The notes beneath the pieces were generated by a model, which saw only the letters and a program-made list of their open reading frames with translations, had not been told where the DNA came from and did not search any database. A stretch of DNA of 64,000 nt from Rhizobium sp. Q54 (GTDB taxonomy: Bacteria > Pseudomonadota > Alphaproteobacteria > SHVZ01): NCBI GenBank assembly GCA_945871425.1, contig CAMBVS010000014.1, positions 1-64,000 of the forward strand. The letters are read 5' to 3'. Every line of letters begins with the position of its first letter. Position 1 is the stretch's first letter. The position numbers were made by a program, and so were the translations under genes. Below are positions 34,808 to 42,404 of this stretch, piece by piece.

Positions 34808-35322
34808 GAGAGCGCTGCCAGGACCCGACGATAAGTCGCCGTCGTCTCGGCGCCGAAGCAGCAGAAGATGACGCGCGTGCAGCCCGGGCTGTCGGGCAGC
34901 GCCGCAGTCACCGTGTCGATCGCGATGCGTGTCGCCGGCTCCAGCGGATAGCCGTAGACCCCGGTCGAGATCGCCGGGAAGGCAATCGAAGCCAACCCAG
35001 CCTCCTTCGCGAGCCCCACCGCGGTGCGATAGCAGCTCGCCAACAACGCGGGCTCGCCGGAACGGCCGCCGCGCCAGACCGGACCGACGGTGTGGATGAC
35101 GTAGCGGGCCTTCAGCCGATAGCCGCGGGTGATCCTCGCCTCTCCGGTCGGGCAGCCGCCGAGCATGCGGCATTCGGCCAGCAGCTCAGGCCCGGCGGCG
35201 CGGTGGATGGCGCCGTCGACCCCGCCGCCGCCGAGCAGGGATTCGTTGGCGGCATTGACGATCGCGTCGACGTCGAGCCGAGTGATGTCGCCTTCAGCGA
35301 TCTCGATCCGATCCAGAAGCAT
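34804..35322 (-). CDS. Macro-domain protein (O-acetyl-ADP-ribose deacetylase)
   Basis: A 172-residue macro domain of the YmdB type. The catalytic/ligand motifs are [19 protein letters not shown] (Asn and Asp contact ADP-ribose), CPTGEA, and [12 protein letters not shown]. It removes acetyl or ADP-ribosyl groups from O-acetyl-ADP-ribose or modified proteins. The ATG at 35322 overlaps the stop of the upstream TauE/SafE gene by one base (TGATG), so the two are co-translated. No DNA ADP-ribosylation toxin is visible nearby. Confidence 0.92.
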   Translation of the reverse strand: MLLDRIEIAEGDITRLDVDAIVNAANESLLGGGGVDGAIHRAAGPELLAECRMLGGCPTGEARITRGYRLKARYVIHTVGPVWRGGRSGEPALLASCYRTAVGLAKEAGLASIAFPAISTGVYGYPLEPATRIAIDTVTAALPDSPGCTRVIFCCFGAETTATYRRVLAALS

Positions 35323-36050
35323 CAGAACGATCCCGCGGCGAGGATGACGAGGCGGATCGCCAGGGCGCTGACGATGAGGCGGATGCCGAGGCTGACCAGA
35401 CGCGTCGGCAGCCGGAGCCCGAGCCGCTCGCCGAGGACGGTGCCGAGCAGGCCCGCCGCGATCATCGCCGCCAGCAGTGGCACGAGGGGCACATAGGCAA
35501 CGCCGACGAGGACGAAGGCGACGACCTTGAGCCCATGCTGGACGGCGGTCGCCGCGGTGACGCTCGCGGGGACCTGCGCCGGATCGACCGGCTCGTCGGC
35601 GATGAACGGCCGGATCAGCGGGCCGGTCTCGCCGACGAACACCGAGCACACGCCGGTAAGGCCGCCCATCAGCGGCAGCCGGTAGGGAAAGCGTTGCCCC
35701 GGATCCGGCGCCGGCCACCAGCAGGCCCAGACGAGGTAGGCGCCGATGAGGACCGCGTGGGCGTGATCGGGCAGGACACGCACGAAGGATGCGGCGAGGC
35801 CGATGCCGAGGAAGGCGCCGGCGCCGGCGGCGACGACGATCTGCGTGCTGACCCGGCGGCGAAGCCGTGCCCAGCCGAAGCCGGTGCGCGCGCCTTCGAC
35901 GACGGCGTGGACGGGAACGACGAGCGGCGGCGGCAGGACAGTCGCCAGGATCGCCAGCAGGAGGCCGCCGGTCGATCCCAGCGTCGCCGTGCCGACCGCG
36001 ACCAGGAAGACGGCACCGACCAGCAATCCTTCGGTGACGCCGACCTCCAT
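35322..36050 (-). CDS. TauE/SafE family permease
   Basis: A 242-residue, strongly hydrophobic protein with seven or eight predicted TM helices; the tandem half-repeats are visible as [16 protein letters not shown] in the first half and [18 protein letters not shown] in the second, the pattern of TauE/SafE sulfite or organosulfonate exporters. The ion carried is unknown. It shares an operon with the macro-domain gene and starts 17 bases downstream of the DapA-like gene's stop. Confidence 0.85.
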   Translation of the reverse strand: MEVGVTEGLLVGAVFLVAVGTATLGSTGGLLLAILATVLPPPLVVPVHAVVEGARTGFGWARLRRRVSTQIVVAAGAGAFLGIGLAASFVRVLPDHAHAVLIGAYLVWACWWPAPDPGQRFPYRLPLMGGLTGVCSVFVGETGPLIRPFIADEPVDPAQVPASVTAATAVQHGLKVVAFVLVGVAYVPLVPLLAAMIAAGLLGTVLGERLGLRLPTRLVSLGIRLIVSALAIRLVILAAGSF

Positions 36051-36066
36051 CAGCCGCTAGCGACCC

Positions 36067-36975
36067 TCAGGCGGCCTTGGCCAGGTTGGGGCGGCTGGCC
36101 AGAGCCTTCCGCATGGCGTCCTCGACCTGACGCCGGTCGGCGCCTTCGAGCGCGAGACGCGGCGGACGGGTGCGCTCTGAGCCGCGGCCGGCCATCGCCT
36201 CGCAGAGCTTGATGCACTGCACGAGGTCGGCGCGCGCATCCAGGTGGAGCAGCGGCATGAACCAGCGATAGATCGCCATCGCCTCGTCGAAGCGCCCGGC
36301 GCGGGCGAGCGCGAAGAGCTCGTTCGATTCCTTCGGGAAGACGTTGGAGAGGCCGGAGACCCAACCGACGGCGCCGAGCATGATCGCCTCGAGCACGACG
36401 TCGTCGAGGCCGCAGAACAGCGTGAAGCGGTCGCCGGTCAGGTTGACGAGGTCGACGAAGCGCCGCGTGTCGCCCGAGGATTCCTTGATCGCGACGATGG
36501 TCTTCACGTCGGAGAGCCTGGCGACGATTTCCGGGACCAGGTCGTTCCCGTAGGCCGGCGGGTTGTTGTAGAGCATGATCGGAAGGTCGCTGGCCGCGCC
36601 CACGGCGCTGAAATGCGCCACGATCTCGTTCGGCTTCGCCGAATAGACCATCGCCGGCATCGCCATCAGCCCGTCGATGCCGATCTTCTGAGCGTCGCGA
36701 GCATATTCGCAGGCGAGCTCGGTCGTGTACTCGGCGACGCCGGAGACCACCGGCACGCGGCCGCGGGACACATCTTTGGCGAGCTTCAGCATCTCGCGCT
36801 TCTCTTCGGCGCGAAGCGCCGTGTTCTCGCCGACCGAGCCGCAGACGATCAGCCCGTTGACGCCGTCGTCGATCAGCGCCGACATCACCTTGCGGGTGGC
36901 GTCGTAGTCGATCTTGAAATTGCGGTCGAACTGGGTGGTCGCCGCCGGGAAGACGCCGGTCCAGGAAATGCCCAT
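36067..36975 (-). CDS. Dihydrodipicolinate synthase/N-acetylneuraminate lyase family protein
   Basis: A 302-residue class I aldolase-fold enzyme. Schiff-base Lys164 in VAIKESSG and Tyr136 in MLYNNPPAYGND are present, with the carboxylate-binding GSVGENTAL motif near residue 50. The real dapA is usually elsewhere and lysine genes are separate here, so this is more likely a catabolic pyruvate-dependent aldolase or dehydratase such as a 2-keto-3-deoxy-sugar-acid enzyme. A direct repeat at 37006-37024 lies just upstream of the ATG and may be its operator. Confidence 0.85.
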   Translation of the reverse strand: MGISWTGVFPAATTQFDRNFKIDYDATRKVMSALIDDGVNGLIVCGSVGENTALRAEEKREMLKLAKDVSRGRVPVVSGVAEYTTELACEYARDAQKIGIDGLMAMPAMVYSAKPNEIVAHFSAVGAASDLPIMLYNNPPAYGNDLVPEIVARLSDVKTIVAIKESSGDTRRFVDLVNLTGDRFTLFCGLDDVVLEAIMLGAVGWVSGLSNVFPKESNELFALARAGRFDEAMAIYRWFMPLLHLDARADLVQCIKLCEAMAGRGSERTRPPRLALEGADRRQVEDAMRKALASRPNLAKAA

Positions 36976-37005
36976 GGGTTCCCTCCTTCAGATTTCCCAA
37001 CTGAT

Positions 37006-37024
37006 ATACGAGTGACATACGAGT
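37006..37024. promoter_or_regulatory. Direct-repeat candidate operator
   Basis: ATACGAGT occurs twice, at 37006-37013 and 37017-37024, exactly 11 bases apart (one helical turn), in the 86-base gap between the divergent DapA-like and heptosyltransferase genes. This stretch is notably AT-rich compared with its surroundings. Two repeats on the same DNA face are typical of cooperative regulator binding. Confidence 0.45.
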
Positions 37025-37061
37025 TGCCAGCCCTCGGGCCGACGTCTAGAGAGGCCGCAGC

Positions 37062-38033
37062 ATGAGCGACCAGCCGGGCAGCATTCTCGTCTATGTCGGC
37101 CTCGACCGCTTCGGTGACGGGCTGATGAAGCTGCCCTTCGCCCGCGCGGCTCGCAGCACCTGGCCGGAGGCACGCATCACCTGGCTCGCCGGCAAGGGCG
37201 AGACGGTCTATGCGGGGCGGCTCCGCGATCTGGTCGCGGGTCTGATCGACGAAGTGATCGAGAAGGCCGGCATCGGGCTTGCCGCGACCGAGCTGCTGCA
37301 TCGGCCGCTGCCGGATCGGAGCTTCGACCTCATCCTCGACACCCAGCGCCGCGCGATGACCTCGCTGGTGCTGAAGCGCATCCGCCATCGCCGCTTCGTC
37401 TCCGGCACCGCCGGCTGGCTTCTCTCCGACGCCCGCCCGCCACGGCGGGAAAAGCCGCCGGCGATGATCCGCCAGATGCTCGACCTGATCGAGGCGGCGA
37501 GCGGCCACCCGGTCGAGCCGAGACGCGCCCGGGTCGAGCTGCCGGACGCGATCGAACGACAGGCGGCGGCCCTGCTGCCCGGCGGACCTCGCTACGTCGC
37601 GATCGTGCCCGGCGCCGGCGACAGGCGGAAATGCTGGCCGCTGGAGCGCTTCACCGCCCTCGGCGGCCGCCTGGAATCCCCGGTGGTCCTCCTCGGCCCC
37701 GACGAGACCGAGTGGCACGCCGGGCTCGCCGGCGCCTTGCCGCAGGCGCTGTTTCCGTTCCAGGCGACGGCGCTCGGCGCCGATCCCGCGCTCTCGCTGG
37801 CGGTGGCCCGGCGTCTGAAGGCGGCGGTCGCCAACGACGCCGGCATGGGCCACCTGCTGGCCGCCGGCGACTGCCCGCTGGTCTCGCTGTTCGGCCCGAC
37901 GCCGGCCGCGAAATTCGCCCCCTTCGCCGAGCGGCTGACGGTGATCGAGGCGCAATCCTTCGGCGGTGACGAGATGGCGGCGATCCCGGTCGACGCCGTC
38001 GCCGAGGCGGTCGACCGCCATCTCCGCGGTTGA
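37062..38033 (+). CDS. Glycosyltransferase family 9 (ADP-heptose:LPS heptosyltransferase type)
   Basis: A 323-residue GT-B fold protein. The acceptor-side start GSILVYVGLDRFGDGLMKLP and donor-side motifs PGAGDRRKCWPLERF and NDAGMGHLLAAGDCPLVSLFG match heptosyltransferases (WaaC/F). It would add heptose or a related sugar to lipid A core at the cytoplasmic face of the inner membrane. It is monocistronic or co-transcribed with the ACT gene; a promoter for the next unit overlaps its stop codon. Confidence 0.87.
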   Translation: MSDQPGSILVYVGLDRFGDGLMKLPFARAARSTWPEARITWLAGKGETVYAGRLRDLVAGLIDEVIEKAGIGLAATELLHRPLPDRSFDLILDTQRRAMTSLVLKRIRHRRFVSGTAGWLLSDARPPRREKPPAMIRQMLDLIEAASGHPVEPRRARVELPDAIERQAAALLPGGPRYVAIVPGAGDRRKCWPLERFTALGGRLESPVVLLGPDETEWHAGLAGALPQALFPFQATALGADPALSLAVARRLKAAVANDAGMGHLLAAGDCPLVSLFGPTPAAKFAPFAERLTVIEAQSFGGDEMAAIPVDAVAEAVDRHLRG

Positions 38034-38059
38034 CGGCCCGCCGTCCCGGCCGCTACCTT
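38030..38059 (+). promoter_or_regulatory. Candidate promoter of the ACT-domain gene leader
   Basis: TTGACG (38030-38035) includes the stop codon of the heptosyltransferase gene; after an 18-base spacer comes TACCTT (38054-38059). Transcription would start at about 38066, which is the GTG of the small leader open frame. Confidence 0.4.
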
Positions 38060-38065
38060 CGCCCC

Positions 38066-38116
38066 GTGGCAAACGGCCTGCGGAAGACCCTGCGAATTAC
38101 GACCCCGATCCTCTGA
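38066..38116 (+). CDS. Candidate 16-codon leader peptide rich in Leu, Ile and Thr
   Basis: GTG at 38066 opens a frame encoding (V/M)ANGLRKTLRITTPIL and then TGA. Eight of 16 codons are Leu, Ile or Thr. It has no Shine-Dalgarno sequence, but the predicted promoter would start transcription at the GTG itself, like the leaderless trpL leader known in Sinorhizobium. Its last codons and stop lie inside a strong hairpin, so ribosome position would change the RNA fold. Too short to judge by coding bias; the case rests on position, composition and structure. Confidence 0.4.
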   Translation: MANGLRKTLRITTPIL

Positions 38117-38165
38117 GGATCGGGTTGTCGTCGTTCGTCCGTGGTCTTCCGTCTTCAGGAGCCGT
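38073..38165 (+). promoter_or_regulatory. Structured leader (attenuator candidate) of the ACT-domain gene
   Basis: Three nested helices: ACGGC (38073-38077)/GCCGT (38161-38165); CGGAAGACC (38081-38089)/GGTCTTCCG (38143-38151); and an inner hairpin CCCGATCCTC (38104-38113)/GAGGATCGGG (38115-38124), extended by ACGAC (38099-38103)/GTCGT (38127-38131). The inner stem is followed by a T-richer stretch (TTGTCGTCGTT). The outer helix would bury part of the AGGAG ribosome-binding site at 38157-38161. This fits transcriptional or translational attenuation by the leader peptide. Confidence 0.55.
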
Positions 38166-38168
38166 GCC

Positions 38169-38471
38169 GTGTCCATATCCGTCGCCTATGACCGTCTTCC
38201 CGCCTCCTCCGAGGCGCTTCCCCACTGCTATTCGGTCCTCGCCCGCGCCGAGGTGTCGGTGATGCCGCGCGTGCTGGAGCTGTTCGTGAAGCGGGGCATC
38301 CTTCCCCGCCGCTGCCACGGCGTCGTCTCCGGCGCCGGGCATGACGAGCTTGAGATCGACCTCCAGGTCGACGGGCTCGACCTCGAGACCGCCGAGCACA
38401 TCCAGCGCTGCCTGGCCCAGCTGGTCCATGTCGAGCGCGTGCTGATGTCGCGGGCGCATCGCTGCGCCTGA
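38169..38471 (+). CDS. Orphan ACT-domain protein (IlvM/acetolactate synthase small-subunit-like)
   Basis: A 100-residue protein. After a ~18-residue N-terminal part comes a beta-alpha-beta-beta-alpha-beta pattern (YSVLARAEVSVMPRVLELFV, then CHGVVSG, LEIDLQV, then HIQRCLAQLVHVERVLM) that matches the single ACT domain of small acetolactate synthase subunits such as IlvM. No large subunit (ilvB/ilvG) lies next to it. It starts at a GTG behind AGGAG and overlaps the Nudix start by one base. I infer an amino-acid-sensing regulatory subunit, with modest certainty. Confidence 0.65.
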   Translation: MSISVAYDRLPASSEALPHCYSVLARAEVSVMPRVLELFVKRGILPRRCHGVVSGAGHDELEIDLQVDGLDLETAEHIQRCLAQLVHVERVLMSRAHRCA

Positions 38472-39319
38472 TGGCCTTCGTCGACCACATCCGGCGCTGC
38501 AACGCCTATGCGCCGGAGGACTTCGTTCCGTGGTCGATCTCGGGCGAGACCGCCGGGTATGTGCGCCGGACGCTGCGGCCGGTGCTGGCCGGATATGCCG
38601 GGCTGTTCGTCGACGACGGCGGGCTCGCCCTCGATCCGCGCCACGCCGATGCCGCCGCGCGCACGGCGGCGCTGGCGGAGACGGTCGACCGGCTCCACCG
38701 GGCCGGCCTCGTCCGGCACGTCACCGGCGAAACCGCGCCCGTCACCATCAAGGGCCGGCGAATTGCCGCGATCGAGCGAGGCGCGCTCGACGTCTTCGGC
38801 ATCGAGAGTGCAGGCTGCCATGTGAACGGCGTGGTCCGCCGGCCCGACGGTCTCCATCTCTGGATCACCCGACGCTCGCCGACCAAGCGCACTTTCCCGA
38901 ACCTGCTCGACAACTTCGTCGCCGGCGGCCAGCCCGACGGTCTCACCGTCATCGAGAATCTGGTCAAGGAATGCGGAGAGGAGGCGGGCGTGCCGCCGGA
39001 GCTCGCCCGTCGGGCCGTGCCCGTCGGCATCATCAGCTACGTGATGGCGAACGAGCCCGACATCGGCAATGGCCTCAGCCGTCACGTCCTTCACTGTTTC
39101 GACCTGGAGTTGCCGGGTGATTTCCGGCCGACGGCGGTCGACGGCGAGATCGCCGAGTTCCGGCTGCTGCCGGCGGCGGAGGTCGGCGCCATCATCGAGG
39201 GCGGCTGGAGCTTCAAGTTCAACTGCGCATTGGTGGCCATCGACTTCATGATCAGACATGGCCTGATCGATCCGGATCACCCTGACTATCTGGAAATCTG
39301 CCGGGGCCTCCGGCGGTGA
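38471..39319 (+). CDS. Nudix hydrolase with DUF4743 N-terminal domain
   Basis: A 282-residue protein. The N-terminal ~110 residues match DUF4743, and the Nudix box follows near residue 150: GGQPDG, then KECGEEAGV, with Lys in place of the usual Arg and the three key Glu kept. The segment DNFVAGGQP before the box is typical of this family, which includes the Nudix partner of eukaryotic thiamine pyrophosphokinases. It would hydrolyse a nucleoside- or thiamine-diphosphate-type compound. It is coupled to the ACT gene by a TGATG overlap. Confidence 0.85.
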   Translation: MAFVDHIRRCNAYAPEDFVPWSISGETAGYVRRTLRPVLAGYAGLFVDDGGLALDPRHADAAARTAALAETVDRLHRAGLVRHVTGETAPVTIKGRRIAAIERGALDVFGIESAGCHVNGVVRRPDGLHLWITRRSPTKRTFPNLLDNFVAGGQPDGLTVIENLVKECGEEAGVPPELARRAVPVGIISYVMANEPDIGNGLSRHVLHCFDLELPGDFRPTAVDGEIAEFRLLPAAEVGAIIEGGWSFKFNCALVAIDFMIRHGLIDPDHPDYLEICRGLRR

Positions 39320-39408
39320 AGTACACAAATCAATAGAAATTGATGTCGCTTTGAAGAACCAGGCCTTGCTGATGATAACAGGCCAGCGTGGTTCGATGAG
39401 CCGACGCT

Positions 39409-39615
39409 GTGATCGGCCAGCTCACCGGCAGCATCGCCCATGACTTCAGCGATCTCCTGAGCATCATCATCGGCAATCTCGACGTCCTGCAGGACGACTC
39501 GACGGTCGTGAAGGACCCGGCGATGACGGCGACGCTGGTCGACGAAGCCCTGCAGAAGCCGTTCCGGCGCGCCGAGCTGCTCGCCATCGTCGACGGCCCG
39601 ATCGGCAAGACCTAG
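39409..39615 (+). pseudogene. Remnant of a hybrid sensor histidine kinase (internal deletion)
   Basis: A 68-codon frame (GTG start). Residues 1-29 (LTGSIAHDFSDLLSIIIGNL and neighbours) match the phospho-acceptor H-box of hybrid kinases, with the usual HDFNN changed to HDFSD. Residues ~44-60 (LQKPFRRAELLAIV) match the end of a receiver domain. The ATPase domain and most of the receiver are missing, so an in-frame deletion of several hundred codons has joined the two ends. An AT-rich stretch with an ATCAAT/ATTGAT hairpin lies just upstream (39329-39344). The stop forms CTAG with the gluQRS stop. Confidence 0.65.
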
Positions 39616-40451
39616 CCTGGAAATCCCGCCATCGTCCGGACCTCCGCCGGGCTCCGCCCCTGGTCGCGCAATGCCGCCAGGGTCGGCGCGCCGTCGCGCT
39701 TGGCAAGCCGCCTGCCCGCCGCATCGAGGATCAGCGGGTGGTGCTCGTAGTCGGGCGTCGGCAAGCCGAGCAGCGCCTGAAGCAGCCGGTGGACGTCGGT
39801 GGATGCCAAGAGATCCTCGCCGCGGGTGACCAGGGTCACGCCTTGAAGGGCGTCGTCGAGGGTGACGGCGAGGTGGTAGCTCGCCGGCGTCTCCTTCCGT
39901 CCGAGGACCACGTCGCCGAAGCGCTCCGGCTCGGCCCTTTGCTCGCCGCGCCGGCGATCGTGCCAGGTGAGCGGGCCGGCACCGGCACGAGCCTTCGCCA
40001 TGTCGAGCCTGAGCGCATAGGGACGGCCCGCCTCGATCCGGCTCATCCGCTCCTCCTCACCGAGGGCACGGCAGGTGCCGGGATAGAGCGGGCCGTCCGG
40101 ACCGTGCGGCGCAGCGCCCGACCGCTCGATCTCGGCCTTGATCTCGGCCCGCGTGCAGAAGCACGGATAGAGCAGGCCCGCCGCCCGAAGGCGGTCGAGC
40201 CCGCCCAGGTAGTCGGCCATGTGCCTCGACTGGCGCCGGATCTCGCCGTCCCAGTCGAGGCCGAGCCAGGCGAGATCCTCGCCGATGGCATCGACGAACT
40301 CCGGCCGGCAGCGCGTGCTGTCGATGTCCTCGATGCGCAGGAGAAAGCGTCCGCCGGCCTCCCGCGCCCGGCGATGGCCGAGGAGGGCCGAATGGGCATG
40401 TCCGAGATGAAGGCGCCCGGTCGGGCTCGGCGCGAAGCGAGTGACGATCAT
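39612..40451 (-). CDS. gluQ: Glutamyl-queuosine tRNA(Asp) synthetase
   Basis: A 279-residue GluRS paralogue lacking the anticodon-binding domain. HIGH-type motif PSPTGRLHLGHAHSA at residues ~9-23, a KLSK-type loop in AGRRLAKRDGA, and zinc ligands in YPCFCTRAE and YPGTCRA. It attaches glutamate to queuosine at position 34 of tRNA-Asp. The length and absence of the C-terminal domain distinguish it from GltX. It is convergent with the kinase remnant and divergent from an esterase gene 54 bases away. Confidence 0.93.
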   Translation of the reverse strand: MIVTRFAPSPTGRLHLGHAHSALLGHRRAREAGGRFLLRIEDIDSTRCRPEFVDAIGEDLAWLGLDWDGEIRRQSRHMADYLGGLDRLRAAGLLYPCFCTRAEIKAEIERSGAAPHGPDGPLYPGTCRALGEEERMSRIEAGRPYALRLDMAKARAGAGPLTWHDRRRGEQRAEPERFGDVVLGRKETPASYHLAVTLDDALQGVTLVTRGEDLLASTDVHRLLQALLGLPTPDYEHHPLILDAAGRRLAKRDGAPTLAALRDQGRSPAEVRTMAGFPG

Positions 40452-40505
40452 GGGTCTGCGGTTCAGGTTGCCGGTGGACGCGGCGGCCGTCTACAACTCT
40501 GCGCC

Positions 40506-41189
40506 ATGCAAGATCCCTTCGCCCTCGACGGCCCGCGCCTGCCGGCACGAAGCGGCAAGGCCAGGAGCCTCGTCATCCTGCTCCACGGCCTCGGCTCCGA
40601 CGGCAACGACCTGATCGGCCTTGCGCCCTATTGGGCGCCGGGGCTGCCCGACACCGCCTTCGTCTCCCCCAACGCCCCCTTCCCCTGCGACATGGCGCCC
40701 TACGGCTACCAGTGGTTCAGCCTGCAGGATCGCTCGCCGAACCGCATCCTCGCGGGCGTCCAGGCGGCGGCGCCGATCCTGGACGCCTTCATCACCCAGG
40801 AGCTCGAGCGCCACGGCCTGGATGAATCCCGCCTCGCGCTCGCCGGCTTCTCCCAGGGCTGCATGATGTCGCTGTTCGTCGCCCCCCGCCGCGAGAAGCC
40901 GGTCGCCCAGGTGCTGGGCTATTCCGGCCGGCTGATCGGGGCCGACCTGCTGAAAGCCGAGGCGCGCTCGAAGCCGCCGGTCCTCTTGGTCCACGGCACC
41001 GCCGACGAGATGGTCCCCTTCGATTCGCTGGCAGCCTCGGAGGCCGGCCTCAAGGCGGCCGGCATCCCGGTCGAGACCCTGGCCCGGCCGGGGCTCGCCC
41101 ACTCGATCGACGAGCGCGGGCTGCAGGAGGGCGGCAAGCGTCTCGCCCGGGTCTTCGGTCACGATTCTCTAAACGAGATCAAGCCATAA
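40506..41189 (+). CDS. Carboxylesterase/phospholipase family alpha/beta hydrolase
   Basis: A 227-residue soluble esterase of the abhydrolase_2 family. LHGLGSDGNDL forms the oxyanion loop, Ser116 in GFSQGCM is the nucleophile, with Asp in HGTADEMVPF and His in GLAHSID. The family hydrolyses short acyl esters or lysophospholipids and acyl-protein thioesters. The ATG at 40506 gives the standard N-terminus. It is a single-gene unit followed by a hairpin. Confidence 0.88.
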   Translation: MQDPFALDGPRLPARSGKARSLVILLHGLGSDGNDLIGLAPYWAPGLPDTAFVSPNAPFPCDMAPYGYQWFSLQDRSPNRILAGVQAAAPILDAFITQELERHGLDESRLALAGFSQGCMMSLFVAPRREKPVAQVLGYSGRLIGADLLKAEARSKPPVLLVHGTADEMVPFDSLAASEAGLKAAGIPVETLARPGLAHSIDERGLQEGGKRLARVFGHDSLNEIKP

Positions 41190-41195
41190 GGAGAT

Positions 41196-41226
41196 CCGGG
41201 CGGCCTCAAGATGTTGTGCCGCCCGG
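41196..41226 (+). terminator. Hairpin after the esterase gene
   Basis: CCGGGCGGC (41196-41204) and GCCGCCCGG (41218-41226) form a 9-base-pair stem with a 13-base loop, seven bases after the esterase stop. No clear T-run follows, so it is a weak intrinsic terminator or part of the leader of the HNH gene. The remaining 75 bases to that gene show only its GGAGG ribosome-binding site. Confidence 0.45.
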
Positions 41227-41301
41227 GCAGTTACGGTATGTAGATCGTAGGCGTCCCGCAGGGGATCGTCCCCGCCGGGATCGTCCGTCAGGAGGATCGG
41301 C

Positions 41302-41868
41302 GTGGGGCATTTGTCGCCCGAAAGCTGTCCCGCTCTGGTGCTGAACGCCGACTTCCGGCCGCTCAGCTATTTCCCGCTGTCCTTGTGGTCGTGGCAGGAC
41401 ACGGTCAAGGCCGTGTTCATGGGCCGGGTCAACATCATCCACGAATACGACCGCACCGTCCGCTCGCCCAATTTCGAGATGAAGCTGCCCTCGGTCATCT
41501 CGCTCAAGGACTACATCGCTTCCGCCCGCCGGCCGGCCTTCACCCGGTTCAACGTGTTCCTGCGCGACCGTTTCGGATGCCAGTATTGCGGCCACGGCTT
41601 CCCGACCCAGGACCTGACCTTCGACCACGTGACGCCCCGCTCCAAGGGCGGGCGGACGACCTGGACCAACGTCGTCACCGCCTGCTCGGACTGCAACCTG
41701 ATGAAGGGCAACCGGCTGCCGCGCGAGTCCGGCATGCATCCGCGCACCAAGCCCTTCCAGCCGACGGTCTACCAGCTGCAGGAGAACGGCCGGGCCTTCC
41801 CGCCCAATTTCCTGCACGAGAGCTGGCGCGACTTCCTCTACTGGGATTCGGAGCTGGAATCGGCTTAG
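41302..41868 (+). CDS. HNH endonuclease family protein
   Basis: A 188-residue protein with an HNH fold: CQYCG and CSDCN supply the zinc Cys pairs, and His109 in LTFDHVTPRSKGG with Asn in WTNVV forms the nuclease core. This small chromosomal HNH family, which starts with LVLNADFRPLSYFPLS, is conserved in alphaproteobacteria outside mobile elements and is probably involved in DNA repair or maintenance; its job is not established. GTG start after AGGAGG at 41290-41295. The TTAG stop overlap joins it to coq7. Confidence 0.85.
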   Translation: MGHLSPESCPALVLNADFRPLSYFPLSLWSWQDTVKAVFMGRVNIIHEYDRTVRSPNFEMKLPSVISLKDYIASARRPAFTRFNVFLRDRFGCQYCGHGFPTQDLTFDHVTPRSKGGRTTWTNVVTACSDCNLMKGNRLPRESGMHPRTKPFQPTVYQLQENGRAFPPNFLHESWRDFLYWDSELESA

Positions 41869-42404
41869 AGCCGTTCCGACAGCCAGATCGCGACCCGCGA
41901 AGCGCCTTTGATCGCCTGCGAGAGCACCGCGTAGCCCGGCGCTTCCTCGGCTCCGGCAGCGAGTGCGGTATCGCGATGCGCCACCTCGTCCTGGCGGAAG
42001 CTTTCCAGTGTCTCACCCAAAGCCGCCTCACCGCCCTCGAGCGAGGCGATCTGGCCGCGATAGTGCTCGTCGATCACCTCCTCGACCGCGACCGTGCAGG
42101 CCATCGCCGCGCGCTCGCCGAGCAGGGCGGTCGCCGCGCCGAGGGCGAAGCCAGCCAGGTGCCAGACCGGCAGGAGCGCTGTCGGCCGGGCCCGGCGCTC
42201 GACCATCAGCGTCTCGAAAGCCTTGAGGTGCTGGCCCTCCTGCTCGGCCATGTGGCGAAGCGCCGGCGCGCTCGGCGACTTGCCGAGCACCGCGAGCTGG
42301 CCCTCGTAGATGCGGCGGGCGCCGTACTCGCCGGCATGGTCAACGCGGAGGATGCGCTCGACCAGCTCCGCGCCCGTAAGATCCCCGGGGAGGCGCCTCT
42401 TCAT
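41865..42404 (-). CDS. coq7: Demethoxyubiquinone hydroxylase, Coq7 family
   Basis: A 179-residue di-iron protein that hydroxylates demethoxyubiquinone in ubiquinone synthesis. The iron-ligand motifs are visible in two ferritin-like repeats: RVDHAGEYGA with AEQEGQH, and EEVIDEHY with RQDEVAHRD. The ATG at 42404 overlaps the dsbB stop (ATGA). It complements the UbiH-type enzyme at 33590-34807. It acts at the inner face of the cytoplasmic membrane. Confidence 0.92.
   Translation of the reverse strand: MKRRLPGDLTGAELVERILRVDHAGEYGARRIYEGQLAVLGKSPSAPALRHMAEQEGQHLKAFETLMVERRARPTALLPVWHLAGFALGAATALLGERAAMACTVAVEEVIDEHYRGQIASLEGGEAALGETLESFRQDEVAHRDTALAAGAEEAPGYAVLSQAIKGASRVAIWLSERL

Noticed and set aside
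34804-35322. Macro-domain protein considered as an antitoxin (DarG-like) of a DNA ADP-ribosylation system
   Set aside because: No DarT-type gene is adjacent. The protein is a stand-alone YmdB-type domain coupled to a TauE/SafE permease.
36067-36975. DapA-like gene considered as the biosynthetic dapA partner of lysA
   Set aside because: It is 10 kb from lysA, next to a permease gene and a putative operator, and its family has many catabolic members. The gene symbol was therefore withheld.
41302-41868. HNH protein considered as a homing endonuclease or part of a mobile or restriction element
   Set aside because: It belongs to a small chromosomal HNH family, with no intron, methylase or integrase nearby and codon use like its neighbours.
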